Under the pieces are notes generated by a model. The model was not told the origin of the DNA and searched no databases. It was given only the letters and a program-made list of their open reading frames with translations. A stretch of DNA of 60,968 nt from Bacteroidota bacterium (GTDB lineage Bacteria; Bacteroidota; Bacteroidia; SXHM01), in the NCBI GenBank assembly GCA_947479755.1, contig CANKAM010000020.1, positions 1-60,968 on the forward strand. The letters are read 5' to 3'. Positions 44,402 through 52,623 of the stretch are shown piece by piece. Position 1 is the stretch's first letter. Each line of letters begins with the position of its first letter. A program made the translations under genes and the position numbers.

Positions 44402-45289
44402 ATGAATATTTCAGTTATAGGTTCAGGCACAATGGGTAATGGCATTGCCCATGTATTTGCACAAACAGGTTTTGCTGTTTCGCTTATTGATATTTCGCAA
44501 CCGGCTTTGGATAAAGCAATAGCTACCATCGGCAAAAACCTTGACCGCATAGTAGCTAAAGGAAATCTTACCGAAGAAGGGAAACAAAAGACCTTAGCCA
44601 ACATAAAGACCTTTACTTCTATTGAAGAAGGTGCAAAGAATGCTGATTTAGTTGTTGAAGCTGCCACCGAAAATCTGGAACTGAAACTGAATATTTTTCG
44701 CGAGCTGGATAAATTCTGCAAAGCCGAAACGATACTGGCGAGCAATACATCTTCTATCAGTATTACCAAAATTGCATCGGTTACCAAGCGTCCGCAACAG
44801 GTAATTGGTATGCACTTTATGAACCCCGTTCCGGTGATGAAGTTGGTAGAGGTTATCCGCGGATATTCTACAACCGATGCAATAACCAAAACTGTTTTTG
44901 ATTTGTCAAAACAATTGGGCAAAGTTCCGGTGGAGGTAAATGATTATCCCGGCTTTGTGGCAAACCGTATTTTGATGCCGATGATCAACGAAGCCATTAT
45001 CACGCTGCACGAAGGCGTTGCCGGTGTTGAAGAAATAGACACGGTAATGAAACTCGGTATGGCTCATCCAATGGGTCCGCTGCAATTAGCTGACTTTATT
45101 GGTTTAGATGTTTGTCTTTCCATTATGCGTGTGCTGCACGATGGGTTAGGCAATCCGAAATATGCACCTTGTCCTTTGCTGGTGAATATGGTTGTTTCGG
45201 GCAACCTTGGTGTAAAATCAGGTAGCGGGTTTTATAAATACACAGCAGGTTCTAAGGACCTGGTGGTGGCAGATAATTTCAGGAAGTAA
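44402..45289 (+). CDS. 3-hydroxybutyryl-CoA / 3-hydroxyacyl-CoA dehydrogenase
   Basis: 295 residues. NAD-binding GSGTMGNGIAHVFAQTG at 7-23, the SSISITKIA substrate segment, the catalytic GMHFMNPVPVMKLVE motif and YPGFVANRILMPMINEA identify the family. It oxidises L-3-hydroxyacyl-CoA to 3-ketoacyl-CoA in fatty acid or butyrate metabolism. It stands alone rather than in a beta-oxidation operon. An upstream palindrome ends 34 bases before the ATG and another begins one base after the stop. Confidence 0.92.
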   Translation: MNISVIGSGTMGNGIAHVFAQTGFAVSLIDISQPALDKAIATIGKNLDRIVAKGNLTEEGKQKTLANIKTFTSIEEGAKNADLVVEAATENLELKLNIFRELDKFCKAETILASNTSSISITKIASVTKRPQQVIGMHFMNPVPVMKLVEVIRGYSTTDAITKTVFDLSKQLGKVPVEVNDYPGFVANRILMPMINEAIITLHEGVAGVEEIDTVMKLGMAHPMGPLQLADFIGLDVCLSIMRVLHDGLGNPKYAPCPLLVNMVVSGNLGVKSGSGFYKYTAGSKDLVVADNFRK

Positions 45290-45379
45290 CGTCATTGCGA
45301 GCATAGCGAAGCAATCTCATAGTCTAATTACTGTATATCATTGTGAAATTGCTTCGGTCGTTCCTCCCTCGCAATGACG
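45290..45379. repeat. dispersed palindrome ('CGTCATTGCGAG' family)
   Basis: Left arm starts CGTCATTGCGAG, right arm ends CTCGCAATGACG; CGAAGCAAT and ATTGCTTCG also pair. The middle 25 bases do not. Both halves hold their own ATTGC/GCAAT hairpin. The left arm begins with the base right after the dehydrogenase stop. Confidence 0.8.
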
Positions 45380-45457
45380 GATATCCATTCACAACTTTTG
45401 TGAATCAATAGCAGCTTATTAAGCGTACCTTCGTGCCATAGATAGCGTAAAATCCAC

Positions 45458-45489
45458 GCTAATCATAACAATCATACTAATCTGCGTTC
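45458..45489. repeat. half copy of the 'AATCTGCGTTC' repeat
   Basis: Matches the right end of the element at 46576-46661 at about 27 of 30 bases. It lies just upstream of the desaturase ATG, while the full copy lies just downstream of that gene. Confidence 0.65.
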
Positions 45490-45496
45490 CATCCAA

Positions 45497-46570
45497 ATGC
45501 TCACCAAACCCAAATTCCCTTCCGTTCAATTTTCTTTTCAGTCAGAACTTAAAAAGCGTGTAAACGCCTACTTTTCCGAGCAGGCAAAGAAAAAAACAGG
45601 TAACTGGAAACTGTATTTAAAGACAGCTATTCTTGCTTTAAGTTTCATTGGCATTTATACTACACTGGTATTCTTCACACCCGGAATATTTATATCCATC
45701 GTGCTTGCAATTATGCTGGGAATAAATGTGGCGGCAATTGGTTTTAACGTAATGCACGATGGATCACACGGCAGTTATTCAAAGCACAGTTTTGTTAATC
45801 AGCTTGCAGCTTCCAGTTTAGATTTCTTAGGTGCAAGTTCGTTCATGTGGAAAATAAAACACAACGTAATTCACCATACCTACACCAACATTGAAGGCTT
45901 TGATGATGATATTGACATAAAGCCCTGGATGCGTATGACCTTAACGCAGAAGAAACATTTTCTCCACCGTTTCCAACATATTTATTTTATTCTGCTGTAT
46001 GCTCTGCTGTATATTTTTTGGGTTGGTTTTACTGATTTTAAGAAATATTTCAGCGGGAAAATTGCAGACATGCCTATACAAAAAATGACTTGGAAAGATC
46101 ACGTTGGTTTCTGGGCAAGCAAAGTTTCTTTCCTGTTTTTCTTTATCCTGCTTCCTGTTTACATGGCAGGTGTTTTGCCTTATCTGTTGGGCTTTTTCAT
46201 CATGATGTTCTCAACAGGTATTTTTATCAGCATGGTGTTTCAGTTGGCACATACGGTTGAAGATTTAGAATTTCCTGAACCTAATCCGGTAAGTAATATT
46301 ATGGAAGACGAGTGGGCCATTCACCAGATAAAAACCACGGCCAACTTTGCAACTAAAAACAAAATTCTTACCTGGCTTTTTGGCGGATTGAATTTTCAGA
46401 TTGAGCATCACTTGTTCCCGAAGGTTAGTCACGTTCATTATCCGGAACTGAGTAAAATAGTAAAGAAAACAGCCGCTGATTTTGGAATTACCTACAACGA
46501 ATTTCCGCGCATGTATCAGGCGGTTTGGGCGCACATTCTGTTATTGAAGAGGGTAGGGGCGGCAGCGTAA
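45497..46570 (+). CDS. membrane fatty acid desaturase
   Basis: 357 residues. Three histidine boxes of the membrane desaturase family: HDGSHG near 91, HNVIHH near 127, and QIEHHLF near 301, which bind the di-iron centre. Hydrophobic pairs of helices lie before box 1 and between boxes 2 and 3. The QxxHH third box marks the front-end/acyl-lipid type (DesA3-like); no fused cytochrome b5 is seen. It introduces a double bond into acyl chains and would tune membrane fluidity. Flanked on both sides by copies of the same dispersed repeat. Confidence 0.9.
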   Translation: MLTKPKFPSVQFSFQSELKKRVNAYFSEQAKKKTGNWKLYLKTAILALSFIGIYTTLVFFTPGIFISIVLAIMLGINVAAIGFNVMHDGSHGSYSKHSFVNQLAASSLDFLGASSFMWKIKHNVIHHTYTNIEGFDDDIDIKPWMRMTLTQKKHFLHRFQHIYFILLYALLYIFWVGFTDFKKYFSGKIADMPIQKMTWKDHVGFWASKVSFLFFFILLPVYMAGVLPYLLGFFIMMFSTGIFISMVFQLAHTVEDLEFPEPNPVSNIMEDEWAIHQIKTTANFATKNKILTWLFGGLNFQIEHHLFPKVSHVHYPELSKIVKKTAADFGITYNEFPRMYQAVWAHILLLKRVGAAA

Positions 46571-46575
46571 AGGAT

Positions 46576-46661
46576 AGAACGCAGATTTTTATGATGGTTA
46601 AGATAAATTAAGATTTAATCTATCTGCGCTAATCATAAAAATCATAATAATCTGCGTTCTG
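46576..46661. repeat. dispersed palindrome ('AATCTGCGTTC' family), full copy
   Basis: AGAACGCAGATTTTTATGAT at the left pairs with ATCATAATAATCTGCGTTCT at the right. It lies between the convergent desaturase and priA ends and may also act as their terminator. Confidence 0.7.
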
Positions 46662-46666
46662 TCACA

Positions 46667-49168
46667 TCACATAGGATCAACATCTACACTCACAATCACT
46701 GATTTAAACTCTTTCTTCAGTTTTAGTTGTGTTATAATCTCTCGCAGTTTTTCTTTGATGCCTGAGGGCGCAACTTCTCTTTCAATCTTTAATAAAAAAG
46801 TTTTTAGGTAAAGTCCTTTAATGCGGGCAACCATGGGGAACTCAGGACCAAGAAGATTTTTTCCGAATGCTTTTCTTCCCTCGCCCGTAACAAAACCGCA
46901 GGCAGTATTGAGTACATCAACGTTTTTATGTTTCAATGTAATTTCAACCAAGCGATAAAACGGAGGATAGTTGAAACTCTTGCGTTCCAGCATTTCGTTC
47001 GCATACATTGCTTCGTAATTATTAGTGATCACCTGCTGGATGATAAACTTCTCAGGGTCGTGTGTTTGTATAATTACTTTTCCTCTTTTCTGTTTTCTGC
47101 CTGCGCGTCCGCTAACCTGTGCCATCAGTTGGTAGCTGCGTTCGTGCGCACGGAAATCAGGGAAGTTTAGCATGCCGTCAGCATTTAAAATACCAACTAA
47201 TCCAACGTTGTCAAAGTCCAGACCTTTAGTAAGCATTTGCGTTCCGACAAGAATATCAATGTTGCCGTCTTCAAAATTTTCAATCAATTGCTGGTGCGCA
47301 TATTTTCCGCGCGTGGTGTCTAAATCCATACGCGCCACTTTTGCATCAGGAAAAAATATGCCTATTTCTTCTTCAATTTTTTCTGTTCCAAAACCCTTTG
47401 CCTGCAAGGCGGTGTCACCACAAGCCGGACAAGTAGCAGGTACCTTTTCGGTATAACCGCAATAGTGGCAACGCAGATGATTTTGATATTTGTGATACGT
47501 TAATGTTACATCACAACTGATGCAATGCTGCGTCCATGCGCAGGTGTTGCATTCCAACACGGGCGAGTAGCCGCGCCTGTTTTGAAAAAGAATAACTTGT
47601 TCTTTGTTTGTAAGCGCAAGTTCCATATTCTCTAAAAGCATGGGCGAGAAATTACATTTCATCAGTTTGCGCTTCTTCGCTTCTTTGATGTCAGCAATAA
47701 AAATTTCAGGCATCAGCACACCACCATACCGCCCGACTAATTTCACCAAACCATACTTATTAATTTCCGCATTGCAATAGCTTTCAATGGAAGGTGTGGC
47801 AGAGCCCATCAGTGTTTTTGCTCCATGAATTCGTGAAAGAATAATCGCAGAATCCCGTGCGCTGTAGCGAGGAGCAGGGTCGTATTGCTTGAATGATGAG
47901 TCATGTTCTTCATCTACAATCACCAGTCCTAAGTTTGTAAACGGCAAAAGCAAAGCAGAACGAGCACCGAGAATAAGTTGGCTGGTGGCAGTAGGCAGTT
48001 TTGAAAGTGTGGTCTTAGGATCATGGACTTTGGACTTGATGATATTATTCCATACTTCCACCCGCTCATTGTCATTGAGTTTGGAGTGATAGACACTTAC
48101 TGCATTACCAAATTTTTTTTGCAATCGTGAAGTGATTTGTGTGGTGAGCGCAATCTCAGGAAGAAGGTACAACGCTTGTTTTCCGGCTTTCAGTGTTTCT
48201 TCAATTAATCGCATGTATATCTCTGTTTTGCCGCTACCGGTAACACCATGCAATAGAACTACATCTTTTGTTTCGTAATGTTTGTGAATGCTTTCAATAG
48301 CAGTTTGTTGTTCTTCACTGAGATTAAGTTCGGGGCTTTTTGCATTCCCGATATCTTTCAATCTTCCGGTTTCCAGCGTTTTAATTCTGAAAATATTTTT
48401 CTTCACCAAGGCAACAAAAGCAGCATTGGAAGAAGGCACTGATTTAAGCAGTGCAGATTTTTTTACAGATAGTTCTTCACCCTGATAACGCCCTGAAAGA
48501 TTAAGCAAGGCAACAAGAAGTTCAGCTTGTTTCTGTGCGCGTTTCAGCGAATCGAAAATCTGTTCTAATTTTTCTTCGCTGAATTTTTCTGATAAATAAA
48601 CAAAGTCTTCCAGTTTGGGTTTGAACTTTTCTTTCAGTTCTTCTTCGCGCACCAACACTTTTTTCTTCACCAGATCGCCAATGATTTTGTCAATGGTTTT
48701 GCGTTCTGTTACCACCATAATATCACTCATCTTCATGGTCGTGTTGTTTTCCAGCGCTTCAACAATCTTTACTTCAATATCGGTAAGGTTAGAAATATCG
48801 CCATCAAAATCAGGGTGCAGGGCAATTACCGTTTCACTTGAAAGTTTTAAGCCGGAAGGCAAAGCAGCATTCATTACCTCGCCTTCGCTGCACATGTAAT
48901 AATCGGCCATCCACTTCCACAATTCCAGTTGCTTTTCGTTCACGCAAATATGTGAATCCGGTAATTCCAGAATGTATTTTGCTTCGTAATTCTGTGGAGG
49001 TTTTTCGTGAACAGCGCCAACAATTCCCGTATAAAGCCTGCTGGCTGCAAACTGAACAATCACGCGATGACCGACACGAATAAGGTCATTCATTTCCAGC
49101 GGTACACGGTAGGTGTATCGTTTGGGAATGGCAAGCGGAAGAATGATGTCGGCAAAAAAGGTTTGCAT
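46667..49168 (-). CDS. priA: primosomal protein N' (replication restart helicase PriA)
   Basis: 833-residue superfamily 2 helicase that reloads the replisome at stalled forks. In order: 3'-DNA-binding domain (about 1-110), winged helix, helicase lobe 1 with Walker A GVTGSGKTEIYMRL and Walker B VDEEHDSSFKQYD, the zinc-binding cysteine cluster (CNTCAW ... CISC ... CHYC ... CPAC), and lobe 2 with QMLTKGLDFDNV and QVSGRAGR. Length and motif order are normal. The start at 49168 is 108 bases from the divergent FtsB-like gene. Confidence 0.96.
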   Translation of the reverse strand: MQTFFADIILPLAIPKRYTYRVPLEMNDLIRVGHRVIVQFAASRLYTGIVGAVHEKPPQNYEAKYILELPDSHICVNEKQLELWKWMADYYMCSEGEVMNAALPSGLKLSSETVIALHPDFDGDISNLTDIEVKIVEALENNTTMKMSDIMVVTERKTIDKIIGDLVKKKVLVREEELKEKFKPKLEDFVYLSEKFSEEKLEQIFDSLKRAQKQAELLVALLNLSGRYQGEELSVKKSALLKSVPSSNAAFVALVKKNIFRIKTLETGRLKDIGNAKSPELNLSEEQQTAIESIHKHYETKDVVLLHGVTGSGKTEIYMRLIEETLKAGKQALYLLPEIALTTQITSRLQKKFGNAVSVYHSKLNDNERVEVWNNIIKSKVHDPKTTLSKLPTATSQLILGARSALLLPFTNLGLVIVDEEHDSSFKQYDPAPRYSARDSAIILSRIHGAKTLMGSATPSIESYCNAEINKYGLVKLVGRYGGVLMPEIFIADIKEAKKRKLMKCNFSPMLLENMELALTNKEQVILFQNRRGYSPVLECNTCAWTQHCISCDVTLTYHKYQNHLRCHYCGYTEKVPATCPACGDTALQAKGFGTEKIEEEIGIFFPDAKVARMDLDTTRGKYAHQQLIENFEDGNIDILVGTQMLTKGLDFDNVGLVGILNADGMLNFPDFRAHERSYQLMAQVSGRAGRKQKRGKVIIQTHDPEKFIIQQVITNNYEAMYANEMLERKSFNYPPFYRLVEITLKHKNVDVLNTACGFVTGEGRKAFGKNLLGPEFPMVARIKGLYLKTFLLKIEREVAPSGIKEKLREIITQLKLKKEFKSVIVSVDVDPM

Positions 49169-49276
49169 TGAGTTGGCGAAGATAAAATCTATTTAACCAC
49201 AGTTTTGAACAAATTGTAGTGAATGAATTTTTATTGCAATAATAGTGTCCACACAAAAAATGAATAGTTTTACATC

Positions 49277-49594
49277 ATGAAAAAGTCTTCCGTTTTCACG
49301 ACAAAAATTCTTCCTGTTATTAAAAACAGATACATCATTGCCATTCTCGCATTCCTGCTGTGGATGACCATTTTTGATGAAAATAGTTTTGTCTCCATCT
49401 ATAAAACACGACAAAAATTACAGGCCCTGGAAAAGGATAAAAAATATTATACCACCGAAATAGCAAACAATAAAGAGAACCTTAACGAGCTAATGAGCAG
49501 CATGGATAATCTTGAAAAGTTTGCCCGTGAAAAATACCTGATGAAACGCGATAACGAGGATGTTTTTGTTTTTGTAGAAGAGGTGAAGAAATGA
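49277..49594 (+). CDS. septum formation initiator family protein (FtsB/DivIC-like)
   Basis: 105 residues: a short cytoplasmic N-terminus, one transmembrane helix (about 20-37, YIIAILAFLLWMTIF), then a coiled coil (about 48-82: KLQALEKDKKYYTTEIANNK is its first part) and a short conserved LEKFAREKYLMKRDNEDVF tail. FtsB/DivIC proteins join FtsL and FtsQ/DivIB in the divisome. The gene overlaps the start of the M42 peptidase gene by four bases (ATGA), so the two are translationally coupled. Confidence 0.88.
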   Translation: MKKSSVFTTKILPVIKNRYIIAILAFLLWMTIFDENSFVSIYKTRQKLQALEKDKKYYTTEIANNKENLNELMSSMDNLEKFAREKYLMKRDNEDVFVFVEEVKK

Positions 49595-50501
49595 AATTAC
49601 TACTCGAACTTTGCTCCATACACGCGCCTTCGGGCAGCGAAAAACCGATGACAGATTTTCTGCTCGGTTATATTAAAAAACATCAAAAAAACTGGAAAGT
49701 AAAACCGAAAATCCATAGTGGTGGAGATTTGCAGGATTGCATTGTTCTTGTTTTTGGAAAGCCGCGCACTGCACTTTTTGCGCATATTGATTCAATCGGA
49801 TTTACCACCCGCTACGAAACAGAACTCGTTAAAATTGGTGGCCCGGTTGTAAAAGAAGGTTGGGAATTAGTGGGAAAAGACAGCAAAGGTTCAATTGAAT
49901 GCACACTGAAAGTTGACAAGGATAAAAATCCTCATTACGCTTACAAACGTAAAATTGACCGTGCAACTACACTCACATTTAAACCTGATTTTCGTGAGAC
50001 AAAAGATTTCGTGCAGTGCTGTTACATGGACAACCGTCTTGGTGTTTGGAATGCATTACAAGTTGCAGAAACGCTTGAAACGGAATAATTGCTTTCTCCA
50101 CGTACGAAGAACATGGGGGCGGAACGGTAGGTTTTCTTGCTAAATATATTTACGAAAAGTTTAAAGTGAAGCAGGCTTTGATTTCCGACATTACCTGGGT
50201 TACAAATGGTGTTCAGGCAGGTAAAGGAGTTGCGGTTTCTATGCGCGATTCGGGAATTCCAAGAAGAACATATTTAGACAGAGTAGTGGCTATTGCTAAA
50301 AAATCTAAAGTCCCTTTTCAGATTGAGGTTGAATTCAGTGGTGGTAGTGATGGCAATCAATTACAGAAAGCACCATATCCTTTTGACTGGTGTTTCGTAG
50401 GTGCTCCCGAAAGCAATGTGCACACACCGGATGAGAAAGTGCATAAAAAAGACATCGCGGCCATGACCGCGATGTATAAAGTTTTGATGAAAGAATTGTA
50501 A
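49591..50501 (+). pseudogene. M42-family metallopeptidase, broken by a one-base frameshift
   Basis: Two frames together make one peptidase of about 303 residues. The first (to 50088) has LCSIHAPSGSE, the zinc ligand AHIDSIGF and CYMDNRLGVWNAL; the second (from about 50081, with no start of its own before 50166) continues with [18 protein letters not shown], the catalytic EE pair, ISDITWV and the last ligand in [10 protein letters not shown]. Adding one A to the AAA at 50078-50080 restores ETLENGIIAF and a single open frame. All metal ligands are intact, so the break is recent or a sequence error. Confidence 0.85.
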
Positions 50502-50504
50502 TTC

Positions 50505-51221
50505 TTAAAACAGGATTTTCAGAAGTTCTTCTTTAGTCTGCAAACCTTTAACTCTAGCTGTTTCGTTTCCGTTTTTATTTACTGTGAAAATCGGAATTTC
50601 AGTTACACCCATTTCTTCGGCAAGTTGCTTGTGCTCGTCAATGTTGATTTTTACAACCTTAATTTTGCCTTCGTTTTCTTTGCTTAACTCTTCCAGCATG
50701 GGAGACATTTTGCGGCATGGCGCGCACCAGGGCGCATAAAAATCAACTAAAACAGGAACATCGGCTGTTACCAATTTCTTAAATTCAGCAACACTCATTG
50801 ACGCTTTTACAGCGCCACTTCCGGGTGTAACATTTAGCCCGGCAGCTTTCCATTTCAAAATACCTCCTTTGAGTTCAATCACATTTTTGAAGCCGGAATT
50901 GCGCATTTCATTTGCAGCAGAAGAACTCCTTCCTCCCGAAAGACAGTAAACAAAAACAGGTTCGTCTTTATCTAATTTTCCTGCTTTCTGGCTAAACTCA
51001 TCAGAATTGTAATTGATGTTGATAGCGCCTGCAATGTAGCCTCCCGAAAATTCTTCAGGTGTGCGAACATCCAGTATTACCGGGTTGTTTTCGCCATGAA
51101 TTTTTTCGCTGAAGGCTTTTGCATCCAATTGTTGACCTGACCCGCTATTGTTGCAGGCAGCTACAAAAAATGTAAAAGCAGCAAAAAACAGATGATTTAT
51201 TTTGTTTACCATATCATGCAT
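50505..51221 (-). CDS. rhodanese-thioredoxin fusion lipoprotein
   Basis: 238 residues. A lipobox (FFVAAC, Cys23) puts it in the periplasm or on the outer membrane. Residues about 33-132 are a rhodanese domain with the active Cys93 in VYCLSGGRS; residues about 142-238 are a thioredoxin with WCAPC at 165-169. Such a protein could move sulfane sulfur and reduce thiols in one chain. The ATG overlaps the TGA of the thioredoxin gene by eight bases; a second ATG (51212) three codons in is also possible. Last gene of the redox operon. Confidence 0.87.
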   Translation of the reverse strand: MHDMVNKINHLFFAAFTFFVAACNNSGSGQQLDAKAFSEKIHGENNPVILDVRTPEEFSGGYIAGAININYNSDEFSQKAGKLDKDEPVFVYCLSGGRSSSAANEMRNSGFKNVIELKGGILKWKAAGLNVTPGSGAVKASMSVAEFKKLVTADVPVLVDFYAPWCAPCRKMSPMLEELSKENEGKIKVVKINIDEHKQLAEEMGVTEIPIFTVNKNGNETARVKGLQTKEELLKILF

Positions 51222-51513
51222 ATTGATTAATGATTTGTTCTAATTGATTTGCCTGTATCACACCTGATTGTCTCCATTTTATTTCACCTTTCTTAAAAAG
51301 AATAAGTGTAGGAACTCCCTGGATTTGATAGGCACTTGCTGCATCGGGATTCCGGTCAACATCAATTTTAATAATGCGTGCTTTGTCGCCAATTTTCTTT
51401 TTCAATTCATCTAAAATTGGTTTCATCATTTTGCAGGGGCCACACCATTCGGCTGAAAAGTCAACCAATACAGGTATTTCGCCTCTTGTTAATTGTTGAA
51501 ATGTTTCGTTCAT
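51214..51513 (-). CDS. thioredoxin
   Basis: 99-residue cytoplasmic thioredoxin with WCGPC at 23-27, the cis-proline segment GVPTLILF and [15 protein letters not shown] before it. It is slightly shorter at the N-terminus than E. coli TrxA. It overlaps the OsmC gene upstream by four bases and the rhodanese-thioredoxin gene downstream by eight, so it is translated as part of the same operon and probably serves those sulfur and peroxide enzymes, not as the only thioredoxin of the cell. Confidence 0.93.
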   Translation of the reverse strand: MNETFQQLTRGEIPVLVDFSAEWCGPCKMMKPILDELKKKIGDKARIIKIDVDRNPDAASAYQIQGVPTLILFKKGEIKWRQSGVIQANQLEQIINQYA

Positions 51514-51983
51514 AAAGGTACTGTTGTTTTGTTTGCTACTTCAACTACGGGATTTAAAATCACTTTTGAGTTGATTGAATTGGAGATAAGGCAGGCACTT
51601 TCTGATTTTTGTAATACGCGTTCTGCACGCTCGCGGTCGCTTTCGTTTACAATAGTTACATGAGCATCCAATGTAATTTCAGTCATTCTGAATTTTCCTT
51701 CCACTTGTTCCAGTTTACCTTTTGAGTTGCAATGAAATTCTGAGAATTCTAGTTTTGAATTCTCGGCAATAGCCAGAAAAGTGGTCATAAAGCAACTGCT
51801 TACCGATGCAGTAAACAAATGTTCAGGGGACCAGATGCCCGGAATACCTTTCGGAAACTCAGGAGGTGTAGCTACTTCAATGCAGCCACCTTGGTTTGAT
51901 GTGGCATTCAGTTCGGGTGAGCAGATCATTCCCTGACGGTCGTGTTTCCAGCTGATGTTTACATTGTAATAATGTGGTTCCAT
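51510..51983 (-). CDS. OsmC/Ohr-family peroxiredoxin
   Basis: 157 residues. [16 protein letters not shown] carries the first redox Cys; [14 protein letters not shown] near the end carries the second, at the spacing of OsmC/Ohr proteins that reduce organic hydroperoxides with thiols. Several OsmC-like proteins also work on persulfides, which would fit the adjoining rhodaneses. It overlaps the thioredoxin gene by four bases and begins twelve bases after the rhodanese gene stop. Confidence 0.88.
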   Translation of the reverse strand: MEPHYYNVNISWKHDRQGMICSPELNATSNQGGCIEVATPPEFPKGIPGIWSPEHLFTASVSSCFMTTFLAIAENSKLEFSEFHCNSKGKLEQVEGKFRMTEITLDAHVTIVNESDRERAERVLQKSESACLISNSINSKVILNPVVEVANKTTVPL

Positions 51984-51995
51984 AGTATTGTTTTT

Positions 51996-52307
51996 TTAAG
52001 AAATTTTATTTTGAAGAGATTGCCAGTTTCCGCCATTGTGAACATCTTTAAAACCATTGCTTTTCAACATCGATTTTGCAGCTCCGCTTCGCATACCTGA
52101 GGCACAGCAGGTAATGATGACTTTATCTTTCTTTAGTTTACTTATATGGCTTGATAACGAATCAACGGGAATATTTTTTGATCCTCTGATGTGGCCTCCG
52201 GCATATTCGCCTTTGCTGCGCACATCAATAATTTCTGCGCATGCTTTCACTAATTCACGGTAGTCAACTGTTTTTATGCCTAGAAGGCTTTTAATTTTTT
52301 CAATCAT
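51996..52307 (-). CDS. single-domain rhodanese
   Basis: 103 residues. One rhodanese domain with the CCASGMRSG active-site loop; Cys68 is the likely sulfur carrier and Cys67 precedes it. There is no signal peptide, so it is cytoplasmic. ELVKACAEIIDVRSKGEY and GHIRGSKNIPV are the family framework. It starts five bases after the DUF2892 gene. Rhodanese plus DUF2892 in one operon recalls YgaP, where both are in one protein, and suggests these two gene products act together at the inner membrane. Confidence 0.92.
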   Translation of the reverse strand: MIEKIKSLLGIKTVDYRELVKACAEIIDVRSKGEYAGGHIRGSKNIPVDSLSSHISKLKKDKVIITCCASGMRSGAAKSMLKSNGFKDVHNGGNWQSLQNKIS

Positions 52308-52312
52308 TGTTA

Positions 52313-52519
52313 TTATTTTTTAAGACAAGTGCTGATCCCGAACGGAAGGTAAAGTGGACAAAATGAAAGGACACTGGTGAGCAGGAAAACTCCTCCCAAT
52401 GCAAGCAATACATATCCTAGAGTTCCTGAAATAGTACCTGTGAAATAGAGTACTGCAATTACAACAGCTACTACAACACGCAGTATTCTGTCAATTGTTC
52501 CCATGTTTGTTTTACTCAT
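52313..52519 (-). CDS. DUF2892 (YgaP transmembrane domain-like) inner-membrane protein
   Basis: 68 residues with two hydrophobic helices (about 14-30 and 34-54) and the family start NMGTIDRILRVVVA and end SFCPLYLPFGISTC. DUF2892 is the membrane part of E. coli YgaP, where it is fused to a rhodanese; here the rhodanese is the next gene, five bases on. The two cysteines near the C-terminus (in SFCPLY and STC) are conserved in the family. First gene of the redox operon, with its own promoter. Confidence 0.88.
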   Translation of the reverse strand: MSKTNMGTIDRILRVVVAVVIAVLYFTGTISGTLGYVLLALGGVFLLTSVLSFCPLYLPFGISTCLKK

Positions 52520-52536
52520 TTTTGTTTGTTTTAATA

Positions 52537-52559
52537 ATGAATTCGTGAGAGAAGTTCAT
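52537..52559. promoter_or_regulatory. palindrome in the leader of the redox operon
   Basis: ATGAA...TTCAT at the ends with a near-symmetric 13-base middle (ATGAATTC and GAAGTTCAT). It lies after the -7 box and before the DUF2892 ATG. It could bind the Crp/Fnr protein encoded upstream, but the half-sites are not a known Crp or Fnr consensus. Confidence 0.3.
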
Positions 52560-52582
52560 TTTCTTTTTTTTAGTTTATGGTA

Positions 52583-52610
52583 CAAAAGTATTTCAACAAG
52601 CAGGGAACAA
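52583..52610 (-). promoter_or_regulatory. promoter of the redox operon
   Basis: Minus-strand TTG (52608-52610), 17-base spacer, TACTTTTG (52583-52590). The DUF2892 ATG is 63 bases downstream. Confidence 0.65.
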
Positions 52611-52623
52611 TCAGCAACTAATG

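Noticed and set aside
50071-50100. Programmed -1 frameshift in the M42 peptidase
   Set aside because: No X-XXY-YYZ slippery heptamer or downstream stem was seen; a one-base loss in an A-run explains it more simply.
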